From NCBI GenBank assembly GCA_024693325.1, contig JAILLA010000102.1, positions 1 through 64,000 of the forward strand: a stretch of 64,000 nucleotides of DNA, written 5' to 3'. Origin of the DNA: Solobacterium sp. (GTDB taxonomy: Bacteria > Bacillota_I > Bacilli_A > Erysipelotrichales > Erysipelotrichaceae). Positions 24,897 through 33,706 of this stretch are shown piece by piece. The position numbers were made by a program, and so were the translations under genes. The stretch's first letter is position 1, and the number at the start of each line of letters is the position of its first letter. The notes beneath the pieces were generated by a model. It saw only the letters and a list, made by a program, of their open reading frames with translations. It was not told where the DNA came from and searched no databases.

Positions 24897-26111
24897 ATGA
24901 AGAAAAAACGTAAATTACGGGCTGACCGTTTACTGATCCTGATCGTCGCTGCAGCACTGATCATAGGCATTCCCGTCAAAGTGATCGCCTCACTGGCAGG
25001 CAGAGGAAAAGAAACGGCACCGCAGCAGACAGCAGAAACTGCCGAAACAGTTCCCGCAGAGAGCGCAGAGCCCGTCGTTGAAACATATCAGGCAAAGCTG
25101 TTCATGGCAGGAGATGCCCTCATCCATGGTGCCGTATATTATTGTGCCCAGCAGCCCAACGGGACTTATGACTTCCATGAGATCATGAAGAACATGAAGA
25201 CCCTGGCAGAGGACTATGATCTGCGTTATTACAACCAGGAAACGATCCTGGGCGGTACGGAGATGGGACTGTCTTCATATCCCCGCTTCAATACACCGCA
25301 GGAATTCGGCGATACGATGGTAGACTACGGCTTCAATCTGGTGTCGACTGCCAACAACCACAGCCTGGACATGGATGAAACGGGAATCCTGAGATCGACT
25401 GCCTACTGGAAAAGTAAAGAAGATCTGGGTGTCCACATGACAGGTACGTTCGACAGCCCGGAAGCCCAGCAGGCACTTCCCGTATATGAAGTCAACGGCA
25501 TTACCTATACATTCCTCGCTTACACCTATGGCTGCAACGGGCTGGAACCGCCCGCCGGCAAAGAATATCTGGTCAACCTGTATCCGGGACATGAAGATGA
25601 AATGCTGGAAAAGGTGAGACAGGCAAAGGAAGTCTCGGATGTCGTGATCATATGCATGCACTGGGGTACGGAATACAGCATGGATGTCAATGAGGAACAG
25701 CTTTCCCTGGCACAGCAGCTGTCCGATGCAGGAGCGGACATCATCATCGGATGCCATCCGCACGTGATCGAACCGATCCAGTGGCTCAATGACGGAAAGA
25801 CGATCGTCTACTATTCCCTCGGCAATATGGTCAGTGCCCAGGACCAGCTGCCGCGCATCATCGGCATGATCGGCGGTGTTACCATAACAAAGACGGTTAC
25901 GGACGGCGTCAGCGAGATCTCACTGTCTGATGCGAGGGCAGACCTGATCTATACCAAATATGACATCATCGGCGGTCATTTCTACAACTTCAGGGTATAT
26001 CCGTTCAGTGACCTGACAGAAGAACTTCTGCCGGATCATGAATCGATCTACCGGGAATTCTCATCCAAAATCACGGAACTGGATCCAACGATCCTTGTCG
26101 GCGGATTCTGA
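24897..26111 (+). CDS. CapA family protein (poly-gamma-glutamate synthesis/metallophosphatase fold)
   Basis: This 404-residue protein has an N-terminal membrane anchor (LLILIVAAALIIGIPVKVIA), a Thr/Ala/Glu linker and a CapA domain. Its motifs are FMAGDALIHGAVY, STANNHSLDMD, MHWGTEY and IIGCHPHVIEP, the metallophosphoesterase-like metal ligands. CapA relatives act outside the membrane in capsule or poly-gamma-glutamate assembly; no capB/capC genes are adjacent, so the role here is open. AAAGGTGG lies 8 bases before the ATG at 24897; a GTG four codons earlier lies inside the Shine-Dalgarno. Confidence 0.87.
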   Translation: MKKKRKLRADRLLILIVAAALIIGIPVKVIASLAGRGKETAPQQTAETAETVPAESAEPVVETYQAKLFMAGDALIHGAVYYCAQQPNGTYDFHEIMKNMKTLAEDYDLRYYNQETILGGTEMGLSSYPRFNTPQEFGDTMVDYGFNLVSTANNHSLDMDETGILRSTAYWKSKEDLGVHMTGTFDSPEAQQALPVYEVNGITYTFLAYTYGCNGLEPPAGKEYLVNLYPGHEDEMLEKVRQAKEVSDVVIICMHWGTEYSMDVNEEQLSLAQQLSDAGADIIIGCHPHVIEPIQWLNDGKTIVYYSLGNMVSAQDQLPRIIGMIGGVTITKTVTDGVSEISLSDARADLIYTKYDIIGGHFYNFRVYPFSDLTEELLPDHESIYREFSSKITELDPTILVGGF

Positions 26112-26121
26112 AATCAAATGA

Positions 26122-26152
26122 CAAATGCGGGATGTGTGTCCCGCATTGTTTA
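26122..26152 (+). terminator. Terminator of the CapA gene
   Basis: AATGCGGG pairs with CCCGCATT across an 8-base loop, followed by GTTTATT. Confidence 0.75.
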
Positions 26153-26240
26153 TTCGTCCTGGCAGACAGTTGAGGACGGACAGGAAGAGAAGAAGAGGCA
26201 GACTGACCGGTTCTGAAACTTCCGATCAATAATGATTGCT

Positions 26241-26266
26241 TGAAGTGCTGACACTAAAGTGTTAAA
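26241..26266 (+). promoter_or_regulatory. Possible promoter and operator of the mscS-like gene
   Basis: TTGAAG (ending at 26245) and TTAAAT (from 26262) are spaced 16 bases apart. ACACT-AA-AGTGT (26251-26262) is a palindrome filling the spacer, where a repressor could block RNA polymerase. Confidence 0.35.
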
Positions 26267-26297
26267 TTGCTTATTGTAAAATCTGGAGGATATTATC

Positions 26298-27134
26298 ATG
26301 CCTATTACTGAAGAAGTTAATCAATTTACCGCTTTTCTGAAACAGATTGAGCCGATGGCTCTGGAGTTCCTGATTCACCTTGTGATCAGTATCGTAATCT
26401 TCTTGGTGGGGAAGAAACTCATTAAGATTATTCAGGGCGTGGCACAGAAGATGATGGAAAGGGTGAAAATGGACGTCAGTATCATGCAGTTCCTGCTTTC
26501 ACTTCTGACGGCCGGACTCTGGGTCATACTGGCCTTCATGATCGCCGGAGAACTCGGCTTTAACACAGCTTCGATTATCGCTCTGCTCGGTTCTGCCGCA
26601 CTCGCCATCGGCCTTTCCCTTCAGGGAAGTCTGGCCAATCTGGCCGGCGGCGTCCTGATCCTTCTGTTAAGGCCTTTCAAGGTCGGCGACTTTATCAGCA
26701 CCTCTTTCGGTGACGGTCTGGTCCAGCGGATCGGCCTGATTTATACAGAGCTGCGTACAGGTGATTTCCGCCTGATCTCCATCCCGAACGGCGCTCTTTC
26801 CAATTCTGCTGTAACGAACATGACAGCTTATGAAAAACGCCGTGTTGATGTCAGAATCAACATTCCCTTTGATCAGGACATCAAAAAAGCACGCGATGTG
26901 GTCGAACAGGCAATCCAGTCCGTACCGATGATTCTGAAGGATGAAGGCTGCTGGAGTTTTGTGGCTTCTCTCGGAGAAAACGGTGTAACTCTCGGAGCTG
27001 CAGGCTGGGTAAAATCATCAGATTACATCAGAGCCTGCGGTGCTGTCACCGAGGCAGTGAAGCTTGCTTTCGATGAAGCCGGAATCAGGATCCCTTACAA
27101 ACAGGTGGAAATCAGAATGCAGGATCATGACTGA
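26298..27134 (+). CDS. Small-conductance mechanosensitive channel (MscS family)
   Basis: This 278-residue protein has three membrane segments and the glycine/alanine-rich pore helix ALLGSAALAIGLSLQGSLANLAGGVLILLLRPF, the hallmark of MscS, followed by the beta domain (KVGDFI ... ELRTGDFRLISIPNGALSNSAVTN) and the alpha/beta C-domain. The channel opens on membrane tension to release osmolytes. GGAGG is 8 bases before the ATG. Single gene between its own promoter-like region and a strong terminator. Confidence 0.94.
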   Translation: MPITEEVNQFTAFLKQIEPMALEFLIHLVISIVIFLVGKKLIKIIQGVAQKMMERVKMDVSIMQFLLSLLTAGLWVILAFMIAGELGFNTASIIALLGSAALAIGLSLQGSLANLAGGVLILLLRPFKVGDFISTSFGDGLVQRIGLIYTELRTGDFRLISIPNGALSNSAVTNMTAYEKRRVDVRINIPFDQDIKKARDVVEQAIQSVPMILKDEGCWSFVASLGENGVTLGAAGWVKSSDYIRACGAVTEAVKLAFDEAGIRIPYKQVEIRMQDHD

Positions 27135-27183
27135 AGCGCTGCTCTGCGCCAAGGCATACGGAACAACAGATCATTAAACAGCG

Positions 27184-27232
27184 AAGGGGCTGTAACAGCA
27201 TTTCAACTGTTACAGCCCCATCGTTTTGTTTT
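27184..27232. terminator. Strong bidirectional terminator
   Basis: GGGGCTGTAACAG (27186-27198) pairs perfectly with CTGTTACAGCCCC (27207-27219), a 13-bp stem followed by a T-rich run, between convergent genes. Confidence 0.85.
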
Positions 27233-27245
27233 GTCTGATCAGTGA

Positions 27246-28028
27246 TTATTTCTTTGCATTCAGCAGCGCATTAGCAACATTGAACAGTGTACCGACATTG
27301 ATCGTACCGTTGCTGTTGTATGCGTTGTGTGAGTTGGCACCCAGCAGTGAGGACAGCAGCTGTCCTGTTGCGTTTGTTGATGTGCCTGTCAGCAGTGACT
27401 GCAGTACGCTGTTGGCAGCAGAGTTGTTTGAGCTTCCGAAGCTGAATACATTCGGTGAAGCCTGCTGAGGAGCAGCGGATGTGAACAGGTTGCCGAACAG
27501 TCCGGAGGAAGCCGGCTGTGCAGTCTGCCCTGTCAGCATGCTGTTGAACAGGTTCAGAGCGGAGTTCTGCTGTGTATTGCCGCCGAGCATGGATCCCAGC
27601 AGTCCGCCTGTATTTGAATAGGAGTTTGCTGCAGGTTTCTTGCCGCCTGTCATCAGTTTGAACAGAGCGATCAGGATCAGGAGTTCTTTGAATTCCAGTT
27701 TGCCGTTCATCAGTGCGCGTACACTGTCGCTGTTGTTGGGGTTCGTACCTTTGAAGCCGCCTGTATAATCAAGCAGTTCTTTCGCGTCGATGTCTCCGCC
27801 TGCACCGAGATACAGCTGCATCAGTGCGTTTGCATCGATGGTTTCAGCAGCTTTGCTGACATCTTCAGCAGTCGCGCCTGTACCGAGAAGCTGTTTCAGG
27901 ATCTGTGAAGTGGGATCTTCGCCGCCGGCCCTGACAGGACCTTCCTGTTTTGCGGCAAGCAGTGAGCTCATCAGTTCAGGATTTTCCTGAAGCTTATCAA
28001 ACAGTGTGTCGTAATTATTGTTTTCCAT
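27246..28028 (-). CDS. Low-complexity Asn/Gln/Ser/Gly-rich protein, unknown function
   Basis: This 260-residue protein has no signal peptide. An ordered acidic N-terminal part (about 1-115) includes a glycine/aspartate segment (LGAGGDIDAKELLDYTGGFKGTN) and a helix (KLEFKELLILIALFKLMTGG). The rest is an Asn/Gln/Ser/Gly/Leu-rich half with recurring S-x-L-(L/F)-x-x-(L/M)-L-(T/G) phrases (GGLLGSMLGG, NLFNSMLTG, SVLQSLLTG, QLLSSLLGA). I recognise no family. It has its own good promoter and GAGGTG site, so it is expressed as a single gene. The repeated amphipathic phrases suggest self-association; this is inference. Confidence 0.7.
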   Translation of the reverse strand: MENNNYDTLFDKLQENPELMSSLLAAKQEGPVRAGGEDPTSQILKQLLGTGATAEDVSKAAETIDANALMQLYLGAGGDIDAKELLDYTGGFKGTNPNNSDSVRALMNGKLEFKELLILIALFKLMTGGKKPAANSYSNTGGLLGSMLGGNTQQNSALNLFNSMLTGQTAQPASSGLFGNLFTSAAPQQASPNVFSFGSSNNSAANSVLQSLLTGTSTNATGQLLSSLLGANSHNAYNSNGTINVGTLFNVANALLNAKK

Positions 28029-28057
28029 TTAATTCACCTCTTTAGTTATCTGAGAAA

Positions 28058-28087
28058 ATTATAGCAGGTACTTGCTTTGATAGTGAA
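28058..28087 (-). promoter_or_regulatory. Promoter of the Asn/Gln-rich protein gene
   Basis: TTCACT (28082-28087), 18 bases, TATAAT (28058-28063) on the minus strand, 30 bases before the start codon. Confidence 0.65.
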
Positions 28088-28096
28088 AAAGAATGT

Positions 28097-29149
28097 TTAA
28101 TCCGCATGCGCTTCGAGCAATTTTAATAATTCGGGGGGTACGGAACGGGGACCTCTGACTGCCCTGACTCCGTATCCCTTCAGCAGGCTGAACGGAAATT
28201 CATCCGGCCTGTATTCATGCAGAAGCTTCAGCCGCATCAGTTTTCTCATTTTCACCTGATCGTTTTCAAAATAATACGGGATATCTGTTTCGACACATTC
28301 CGTACGGTAGATGATCGCGGAATAAGGACTTCCCATGTACATATAAACAATATCCCCGACATGGACATCCGTGCTCTGTTTCCAGCTGATCATCCCGTGT
28401 TCACGCCTGAAAGCTGCCGGGACGTCATAATAAGAGGGATTTGCAGGCACGAGCCAGACACCGTGGACCGATTCCGTCTTTCTGCCGGCTGTCAGATCAT
28501 GACTTGTTTTCAGAAGCTTCATGATCTCCGCATCGCTCAATGTGTCATCAAGGATGACCGTGATCCAGTGCTTTCTGTTCATATGCCAGGCCGGATAAAT
28601 GCCGTTCACGGAATGCAGTGAACCGATCTGATCATCCGGTGCTTTGAGGTTGACGATATCGATCTGTCCGGATGCGCCGGCAAGGATCTTATCCGCGTCG
28701 ATGCGCATGAACAGGGCATACCATTTTTCATTTTCCTGATGGCGGAATACAACGTAGTTTTTGTCCTGGAAGGTATATTCCGGTCTGTCATGCCACAGTT
28801 CAAATATCTGTTCCGACAGCCTGTTTGCCTGATCGGACACAAACGGAACGCTGTAAAAACAATGCCGGGCAATGTCTTCCAGGATCGCGATGTATTCTTC
28901 CTTGACAGCAGCTGCGAATGAACCGATCGCACCCGGTACATGGACCTGGATATATTCCTCATCCAGTTCCGTGTCCATGACTTTCCCGCTGACATTTCCG
29001 TCAGAACGTACCGTTATGACAGCACGGAACCTGCCATCCATGAATTCATGTTCATAGACCTGCCCATGGTCTGTTTTCCGGAATCCATATGCGGTCATGT
29101 CCTGTTCTGAGGGACGCAGGTGTGAAAATAAATCAGTTTCAAGAGACAT
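28097..29149 (-). CDS. MmcQ/YjbR-like protein fused to an EVE/PUA-like domain
   Basis: This 350-residue protein appears to have three parts. An N-terminal beta-rich segment (about 1-100; EHEFMDGRFRAVITVRSDGNVSGKV) precedes a YjbR/MmcQ (CyaY-like) domain (about 115-215; FRHQENEKWYALFMRID ... HMNRKHWITVIL). A C-terminal segment (about 228-350; HGVWLVPANPSYYDV, ISWKQS, VGDIVYMYMGSPYSAIIYRTEC) reads like an EVE/PUA fold. YjbR folds are reported as DNA-binding, and EVE domains bind modified bases or RNA. Nucleic-acid recognition is therefore inferred; the actual target is unknown. AGGAGG precedes the ATG. Confidence 0.72.
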   Translation of the reverse strand: MSLETDLFSHLRPSEQDMTAYGFRKTDHGQVYEHEFMDGRFRAVITVRSDGNVSGKVMDTELDEEYIQVHVPGAIGSFAAAVKEEYIAILEDIARHCFYSVPFVSDQANRLSEQIFELWHDRPEYTFQDKNYVVFRHQENEKWYALFMRIDADKILAGASGQIDIVNLKAPDDQIGSLHSVNGIYPAWHMNRKHWITVILDDTLSDAEIMKLLKTSHDLTAGRKTESVHGVWLVPANPSYYDVPAAFRREHGMISWKQSTDVHVGDIVYMYMGSPYSAIIYRTECVETDIPYYFENDQVKMRKLMRLKLLHEYRPDEFPFSLLKGYGVRAVRGPRSVPPELLKLLEAHAD

Positions 29150-29245
29150 ACGATACCTCCTGAACTATATCGTACCATGAGTTCCGTATACCTGAAGAAA
29201 CAGGTTATGGTATGATAGTTGCTATAAATTATTACGAGGTTCATG

Positions 29246-31027
29246 ATGAGCAGAGTGAAAAAACTGATCGCAGCAGGTATGGCTGCAGGAATACTGGCAT
29301 CTATGGCACTCCCGGTGCTGGCGGAGGATACCTATCCTTCCGGTATGGGAGTGGATGAATTCCGCTACAGACTGGAAGACAACGTGGATGATCTCCAGGA
29401 TGACGGAAAAATGGCTGCCATGGGTATGGCAGTGTTTACCGCGGATGAAGTGCTGTATACCAATGTGTTCGGCTATACGGATATTGAAAACGAGATCGCA
29501 GCAGATGAACTGACGGTATTTGACTGGGGTCCGACAGCGCAGATGCTGGTATGGACGAGCGCTATGCAGCTGAAGGAACAGGGACTCCTGGATCTGAATG
29601 AAGATATCAGGATATATCTGCCGGACGGTTTCCTGGCAAACCAGGCATATGAAACACCTGTGACAATGCTGGACCTGATGAATCATACCGGCGGGTTTGA
29701 AGAACTGTTCATCGATACGCATGAAAAGAGCATCGGCAAAGCACTCCCCCTTGATCAGGCACTGCAGCGGCATCTGCCTGACCAGGTCTATGAACCCGGT
29801 ACGGTAACTGCCCTGTCAGACTGGGGCGTGGCGCTTGCCGGATATATCGTTGAATGCATCAGCGGGGAAAGCTATGCAGACTACGTCAGGGCAAATATCC
29901 TGGAGCCTCTGGGTATGGATCAAACAGCCGTGAAGCCTGATCTGAGCGATGTGGAAGGACTCGGCATGCGCCGTATCAGTCTGAGATGCTACACCCCGAA
30001 ACTGGCGGAACTGGAGAATGACTATTATCTCAATGTGCTGTATCCCAGCGGAAGCGCTGTAGGTACGGTATCGGATTATCTGAAATTTACACAAGCCCTG
30101 ATCCCGGGCAGTGAAGGCAGCGGAAAACTGTTCAAAAAGCAGGAGACGGCAGAAGAAATGCTGTCGGCAAGCGATTATTATGAAAAGAGCGGCCTGCCGA
30201 AGAACAGTCACGGATTGTGGCATCTGCTGCAGAAGGTACCTGTGCTTGGCATCAAAGGGATCACGACAGGCTGTACATCATTGTTCATGTACGAACCTGA
30301 GAGCGGCATCGGACTTTGCGTGATGACGAGCATACAGGGAGATACGGAGTTTATTGAAGGAATTCCGGATATGATTTTCGGGAAAGCAGAAGATGCTGAG
30401 GTACGGATGGATGACTATCCCTCCGGCAGATATATGTCAGCCAATACGATCTACACGGGACCGCTGAAGCTGTTCAGCTACCGTGCCGCAAAGATCAGTG
30501 AAAATGAGATCCTGGACGGTTATTGGGAAATGACGGAAGACCAGAGGAAACTCGAACAGCCCTACAGTGATTATCTGAAGGTGGAGGCTTCCACCTGGTT
30601 GCCCAGGGACCTGCTGATCGGATGGTTCACGGCAGCGTTCATCATGGGATTTGCCTGCCTGATGATCTGGGTATGGCCGCTGTTTGCGAGTATAAACCGG
30701 GTCGCCGATGAACTGAAACTGTATGATCTGTGCACCAAGATCGGTCATATGCTGGTCCTGATCCTGACAGCGGTCATGATGATGACCCTGCAGCTGGCAG
30801 CTCAGTATTATGACAGCCATTATTATTCCTTTGTATTCCCGCTGCTGGGTGTGATCGCATGTGTGCTTGCGGTACTGCTTGTATGCAACGTGATCCTCAA
30901 CTTCAGGACAAAGGATGTGCCTCAGTCATTATTCAAGAAGATATGCGGATATGTCCGTCCGGTCCTCTGGCTCGGTGTGATCGTGAACGTGATCTATTGG
31001 CAGCTGTATGCAGGTTCTCTGCTGTAA
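29246..31027 (+). CDS. Beta-lactamase-fold membrane protein lacking catalytic residues (pseudoenzyme)
   Basis: This 593-residue protein has a signal peptide (to about residue 30), an extracellular serine-hydrolase fold (about 35-400) and four membrane segments at the C-terminus (about 455-590). The family Ser-x-x-Lys motif is replaced: the segment VFDWGPTAQMLVW has Pro96 and Gln99. The second motif, normally Tyr-Ser/Ala-Asn, is L190-S-D192. The third, normally H/K-x-G, is GIKG-ITTG with no obvious replacement. Fold landmarks (LMNHTGG, YPSGSAVGTVSDYLKF) remain. A binding or regulatory role is therefore more likely than hydrolysis. The second of two adjacent ATGs has better spacing from GAGG. 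It heads an operon with the aminotransferase 12 bases downstream. Confidence 0.85.
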   Translation: MSRVKKLIAAGMAAGILASMALPVLAEDTYPSGMGVDEFRYRLEDNVDDLQDDGKMAAMGMAVFTADEVLYTNVFGYTDIENEIAADELTVFDWGPTAQMLVWTSAMQLKEQGLLDLNEDIRIYLPDGFLANQAYETPVTMLDLMNHTGGFEELFIDTHEKSIGKALPLDQALQRHLPDQVYEPGTVTALSDWGVALAGYIVECISGESYADYVRANILEPLGMDQTAVKPDLSDVEGLGMRRISLRCYTPKLAELENDYYLNVLYPSGSAVGTVSDYLKFTQALIPGSEGSGKLFKKQETAEEMLSASDYYEKSGLPKNSHGLWHLLQKVPVLGIKGITTGCTSLFMYEPESGIGLCVMTSIQGDTEFIEGIPDMIFGKAEDAEVRMDDYPSGRYMSANTIYTGPLKLFSYRAAKISENEILDGYWEMTEDQRKLEQPYSDYLKVEASTWLPRDLLIGWFTAAFIMGFACLMIWVWPLFASINRVADELKLYDLCTKIGHMLVLILTAVMMMTLQLAAQYYDSHYYSFVFPLLGVIACVLAVLLVCNVILNFRTKDVPQSLFKKICGYVRPVLWLGVIVNVIYWQLYAGSLL

Positions 31028-31039
31028 GAGGATAAGTTC

Positions 31040-32179
31040 ATGATGAAAGACCGTTTGAATGCCACGCTGTATCAGGCAAAACGAAGCCAGATCAGACAGT
31101 TCTCGCAGATGGCCAGGCAGACGCCCGGCTGTATTGCCCTGACACTGGGCGAACCGGACTTCGATACGCCGGAAGCGATCTGTGCGGAAGTTCCTGCCGC
31201 GCTGGCGGAAGGAAAGACGCATTATATTGAAAACAACGGAAGACGGGATCTGAGAGAAGCGATCGCCTGCTTCGAGCGTGAGAAATGCGGCATGGATTAT
31301 ACGGCAGATGAAGTGCTCGTAACTGCCGGTGCTACGCAGGGACTCTTCACAGCATTGTTCTCGATCCTGAATCCCGGAGATGAAGTGATCGTACCGACTC
31401 CCGCATTCCTGCTGTATGAAGACATTACCGGAATGTGCAGGGGGAAATTCGTCCCGCTGAATACATCGGATGATGATTTCCAGATCAGGGCTGAAAAACT
31501 GAATGCCCTGATCAGTGAACGGACCAAGGCGATCGTATTGAATACGCCGAACAATCCGACCGGCGTCATGCTGGATGAAGACAGCCTGAAAGCAGTCTAT
31601 GACGCGGTAAAAGGAAAAGAGATCTTCGTGATCTGTGATGATGTATACCGGCAGATCGTTTATACAGACAATTATCACAGTTTTACGGAATTCCATGATC
31701 TGAGAGAGCAGATCATCCTGGTACAGAGTTTCTCCAAGCCGTATGCAATGACAGGATGGAGAATGGGATATCTCTGCGCGGACGCATCTGTCATCGACCG
31801 CATGCAGCTGGCACATTCCGTAACGATCACCTCAACTCCGGCAATGTTCCAGGACGCGGCGATCAAAGCGCTTGAAACAGATCCCTCAGATATGCTGAAG
31901 CAATACAGCAGACGCAGGGATTTCATAGCAGGAAGAATCAGGGAGATCGGACTGGAAATGGTGGAACCGGACGGAGCGTTCTATGCGTTCCCGAAGATCG
32001 ACCGGTTCGGCATGACATCCACCGAATTCTGTACAAGACTGATCCGGGAAGCCGGAGTTGCCGGCACGCCCGGACAGTGCTTCGGTGACGACAGGTTCAT
32101 ACGCTTCTCATACGCTGCCAGTGATGAAATGCTGGCTGAAGCAATGAACCGGCTTGAAACATTTGTTAAATCACTCTGA
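31040..32179 (+). CDS. PLP-dependent aminotransferase, class I/II
   Basis: This 379-residue fold-type I aminotransferase has GEPDFDTP, a PLP-phosphate Gly-Ala-Thr near AGATQGLF, NTPNNPTG, CDDVYRQI and the Schiff-base lysine in SFSKPYAMTGWRMGY; RFIRFSYA near the end binds the substrate carboxylate. It is of the aspartate/aromatic aminotransferase (PatA-like) type; the amino donor is not predictable. GAGG is 8 bases before the ATG. It lies 12 bases after the pseudoenzyme gene and 20 before the amidohydrolase, so these form one operon. Confidence 0.9.
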   Translation: MMKDRLNATLYQAKRSQIRQFSQMARQTPGCIALTLGEPDFDTPEAICAEVPAALAEGKTHYIENNGRRDLREAIACFEREKCGMDYTADEVLVTAGATQGLFTALFSILNPGDEVIVPTPAFLLYEDITGMCRGKFVPLNTSDDDFQIRAEKLNALISERTKAIVLNTPNNPTGVMLDEDSLKAVYDAVKGKEIFVICDDVYRQIVYTDNYHSFTEFHDLREQIILVQSFSKPYAMTGWRMGYLCADASVIDRMQLAHSVTITSTPAMFQDAAIKALETDPSDMLKQYSRRRDFIAGRIREIGLEMVEPDGAFYAFPKIDRFGMTSTEFCTRLIREAGVAGTPGQCFGDDRFIRFSYAASDEMLAEAMNRLETFVKSL

Positions 32180-32199
32180 ATACATCAGGAGGCAGTATC

Positions 32200-33642
32200 A
32201 TGAACGAAACAAAAACACTTGCACTGACAGCCGTAGACAGCTCAGCAGATGAACTGAACCAGCTGAGCGACAGGATCTGGGAAAGCCCGGAGACATGTTA
32301 TACGGAAACAACAGCCACAAAACTTCAGATCGAATTCCTGCGTGAACACAGTTTTACCGTCGAAGAGAACCTGGGCGACATTCCCACAGCATTCTCCGGT
32401 TCCTTCGGCAGCGGCTCACCGGTCATCGGAATCCTCGGTGAATTTGATGCGTTATCCGGACTCTCACAGGAAGCCGGCGTAATGGAACTGAGACCGATTG
32501 AAACCGGCGGAAACGGACATGGATGCGGTCATCAGCTTCTCGGAACAGCATCGATCGGAGCTGCGCTGGCTGTTAAGAAGTATCTTGAAACGACAGGTGC
32601 TTCCGGAACAGTCATCTATTACGGCTGTCCTGCAGAAGAAGGCGGAGCCGGCAAAGGCTTCATGGCAAGAGACGGTGTCTTTGACGGACTGGATTGTGCA
32701 GTCACATGGCACCCGGGCGATCTGAACCGTACATCCACCACTTCCTCGCTGGCCAACATCGTTGCCCGCTATAAATTCCATGGATGTTCCGCGCATGCGG
32801 CAGGAGCACCGCATCTCGGAAGAAGCGCGCTTGACGCGGTCACCCTGATGAATGTCGGTGCCCAGTTCCTGCGTGAACATGTGATCCAGGAAGCGCGTAT
32901 CCACTATGCGGTCACAGACACAGGCGGCGTATCACCGAATGTAGTGCAGGCGGACGCGGAAGTGCTCTACATGATGAGAGCACCGCAGATCGATCAGGTC
33001 AGGGAGATCTACGCAAGAGTACATGATATTGCCAGAGGTGCTGCGCTGATGACCGGAACAGAGATGGAAGAGATCTTTGTCAAAGCTACTTCCAATATCG
33101 TTCCCAACAGGGCGATCGAAGAAGTATTGCAGAAAAATCTGGAAGCTGTACCGCTGCCGGAATTTGACGAAGTGGAAATGGCATTTGCCAAAGGCTTCTA
33201 TGATACCGTAGCCGTAAAGGGCGGAAGTCTCAAAAAAGCACTGAAGCATTTGAAGCCGGAACAGGCAATGGAACTGGAGAAGCATATCGGAGAACCGTAT
33301 TACGGTACATTTATCCTGCCTATGTCCGATAATGAAGAAGCTTCACCGGGCTCCAGCGATGTCGGTGATGTCAGCTGGGTGACCCCGACTGCCCAGATCA
33401 ATACCGCCACATGGGCAGCAGAAACACCCGGCCATTCCTGGCAGATCGTTGCCCAGGGAAAGAGCAGTATCGCGCACAAAGCACAGCTGTTCGCGGCCAA
33501 GGTCATGGCGGGAACAGTCATCGATCTTCTGAATGAACCGGAAACGATCGAAAAGGCAAAGAAGGAACTGGATTACAGAAGGGGACACAAACCGTTCGAA
33601 TCACCGATCCCCAAAGGTGTACGTCCTTCAACATTGAAGTAA
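32200..33642 (+). CDS. M20-family amidohydrolase, AbgB-like (p-aminobenzoyl-glutamate hydrolase type)
   Basis: This 480-residue cytoplasmic enzyme has the M20 amidohydrolase layout: GILGEFDALSGLSQ, GGNGHGCGHQLLGTASIGAA (metal Cys/His), YYGCPAEEGGAGKGFM, VTWHPGD and SSDVGDVSWVTPT. It matches AbgB and related aminoacylases that cleave amides such as p-aminobenzoyl-glutamate or N-acyl amino acids. Together with the adjacent aminotransferase it could release and then transaminate an amino acid; this link is inferred. AGGAGG precedes the ATG and a strong terminator follows. Confidence 0.9.
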   Translation: MNETKTLALTAVDSSADELNQLSDRIWESPETCYTETTATKLQIEFLREHSFTVEENLGDIPTAFSGSFGSGSPVIGILGEFDALSGLSQEAGVMELRPIETGGNGHGCGHQLLGTASIGAALAVKKYLETTGASGTVIYYGCPAEEGGAGKGFMARDGVFDGLDCAVTWHPGDLNRTSTTSSLANIVARYKFHGCSAHAAGAPHLGRSALDAVTLMNVGAQFLREHVIQEARIHYAVTDTGGVSPNVVQADAEVLYMMRAPQIDQVREIYARVHDIARGAALMTGTEMEEIFVKATSNIVPNRAIEEVLQKNLEAVPLPEFDEVEMAFAKGFYDTVAVKGGSLKKALKHLKPEQAMELEKHIGEPYYGTFILPMSDNEEASPGSSDVGDVSWVTPTAQINTATWAAETPGHSWQIVAQGKSSIAHKAQLFAAKVMAGTVIDLLNEPETIEKAKKELDYRRGHKPFESPIPKGVRPSTLK

Positions 33643-33651
33643 AGAACATAT

Positions 33652-33688
33652 GAAAACGGCCACATCACTTCATTGCGGCCGTTTTTGA
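33652..33688. terminator. Bidirectional terminator between convergent genes
   Basis: AAAACGGCC pairs with GGCCGTTTTT across a loop of about 15 bases, with A-run and T-run on the two sides. Confidence 0.8.
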
Positions 33689-33706
33689 ATGTGCGTATAT
33701 TTCCTG

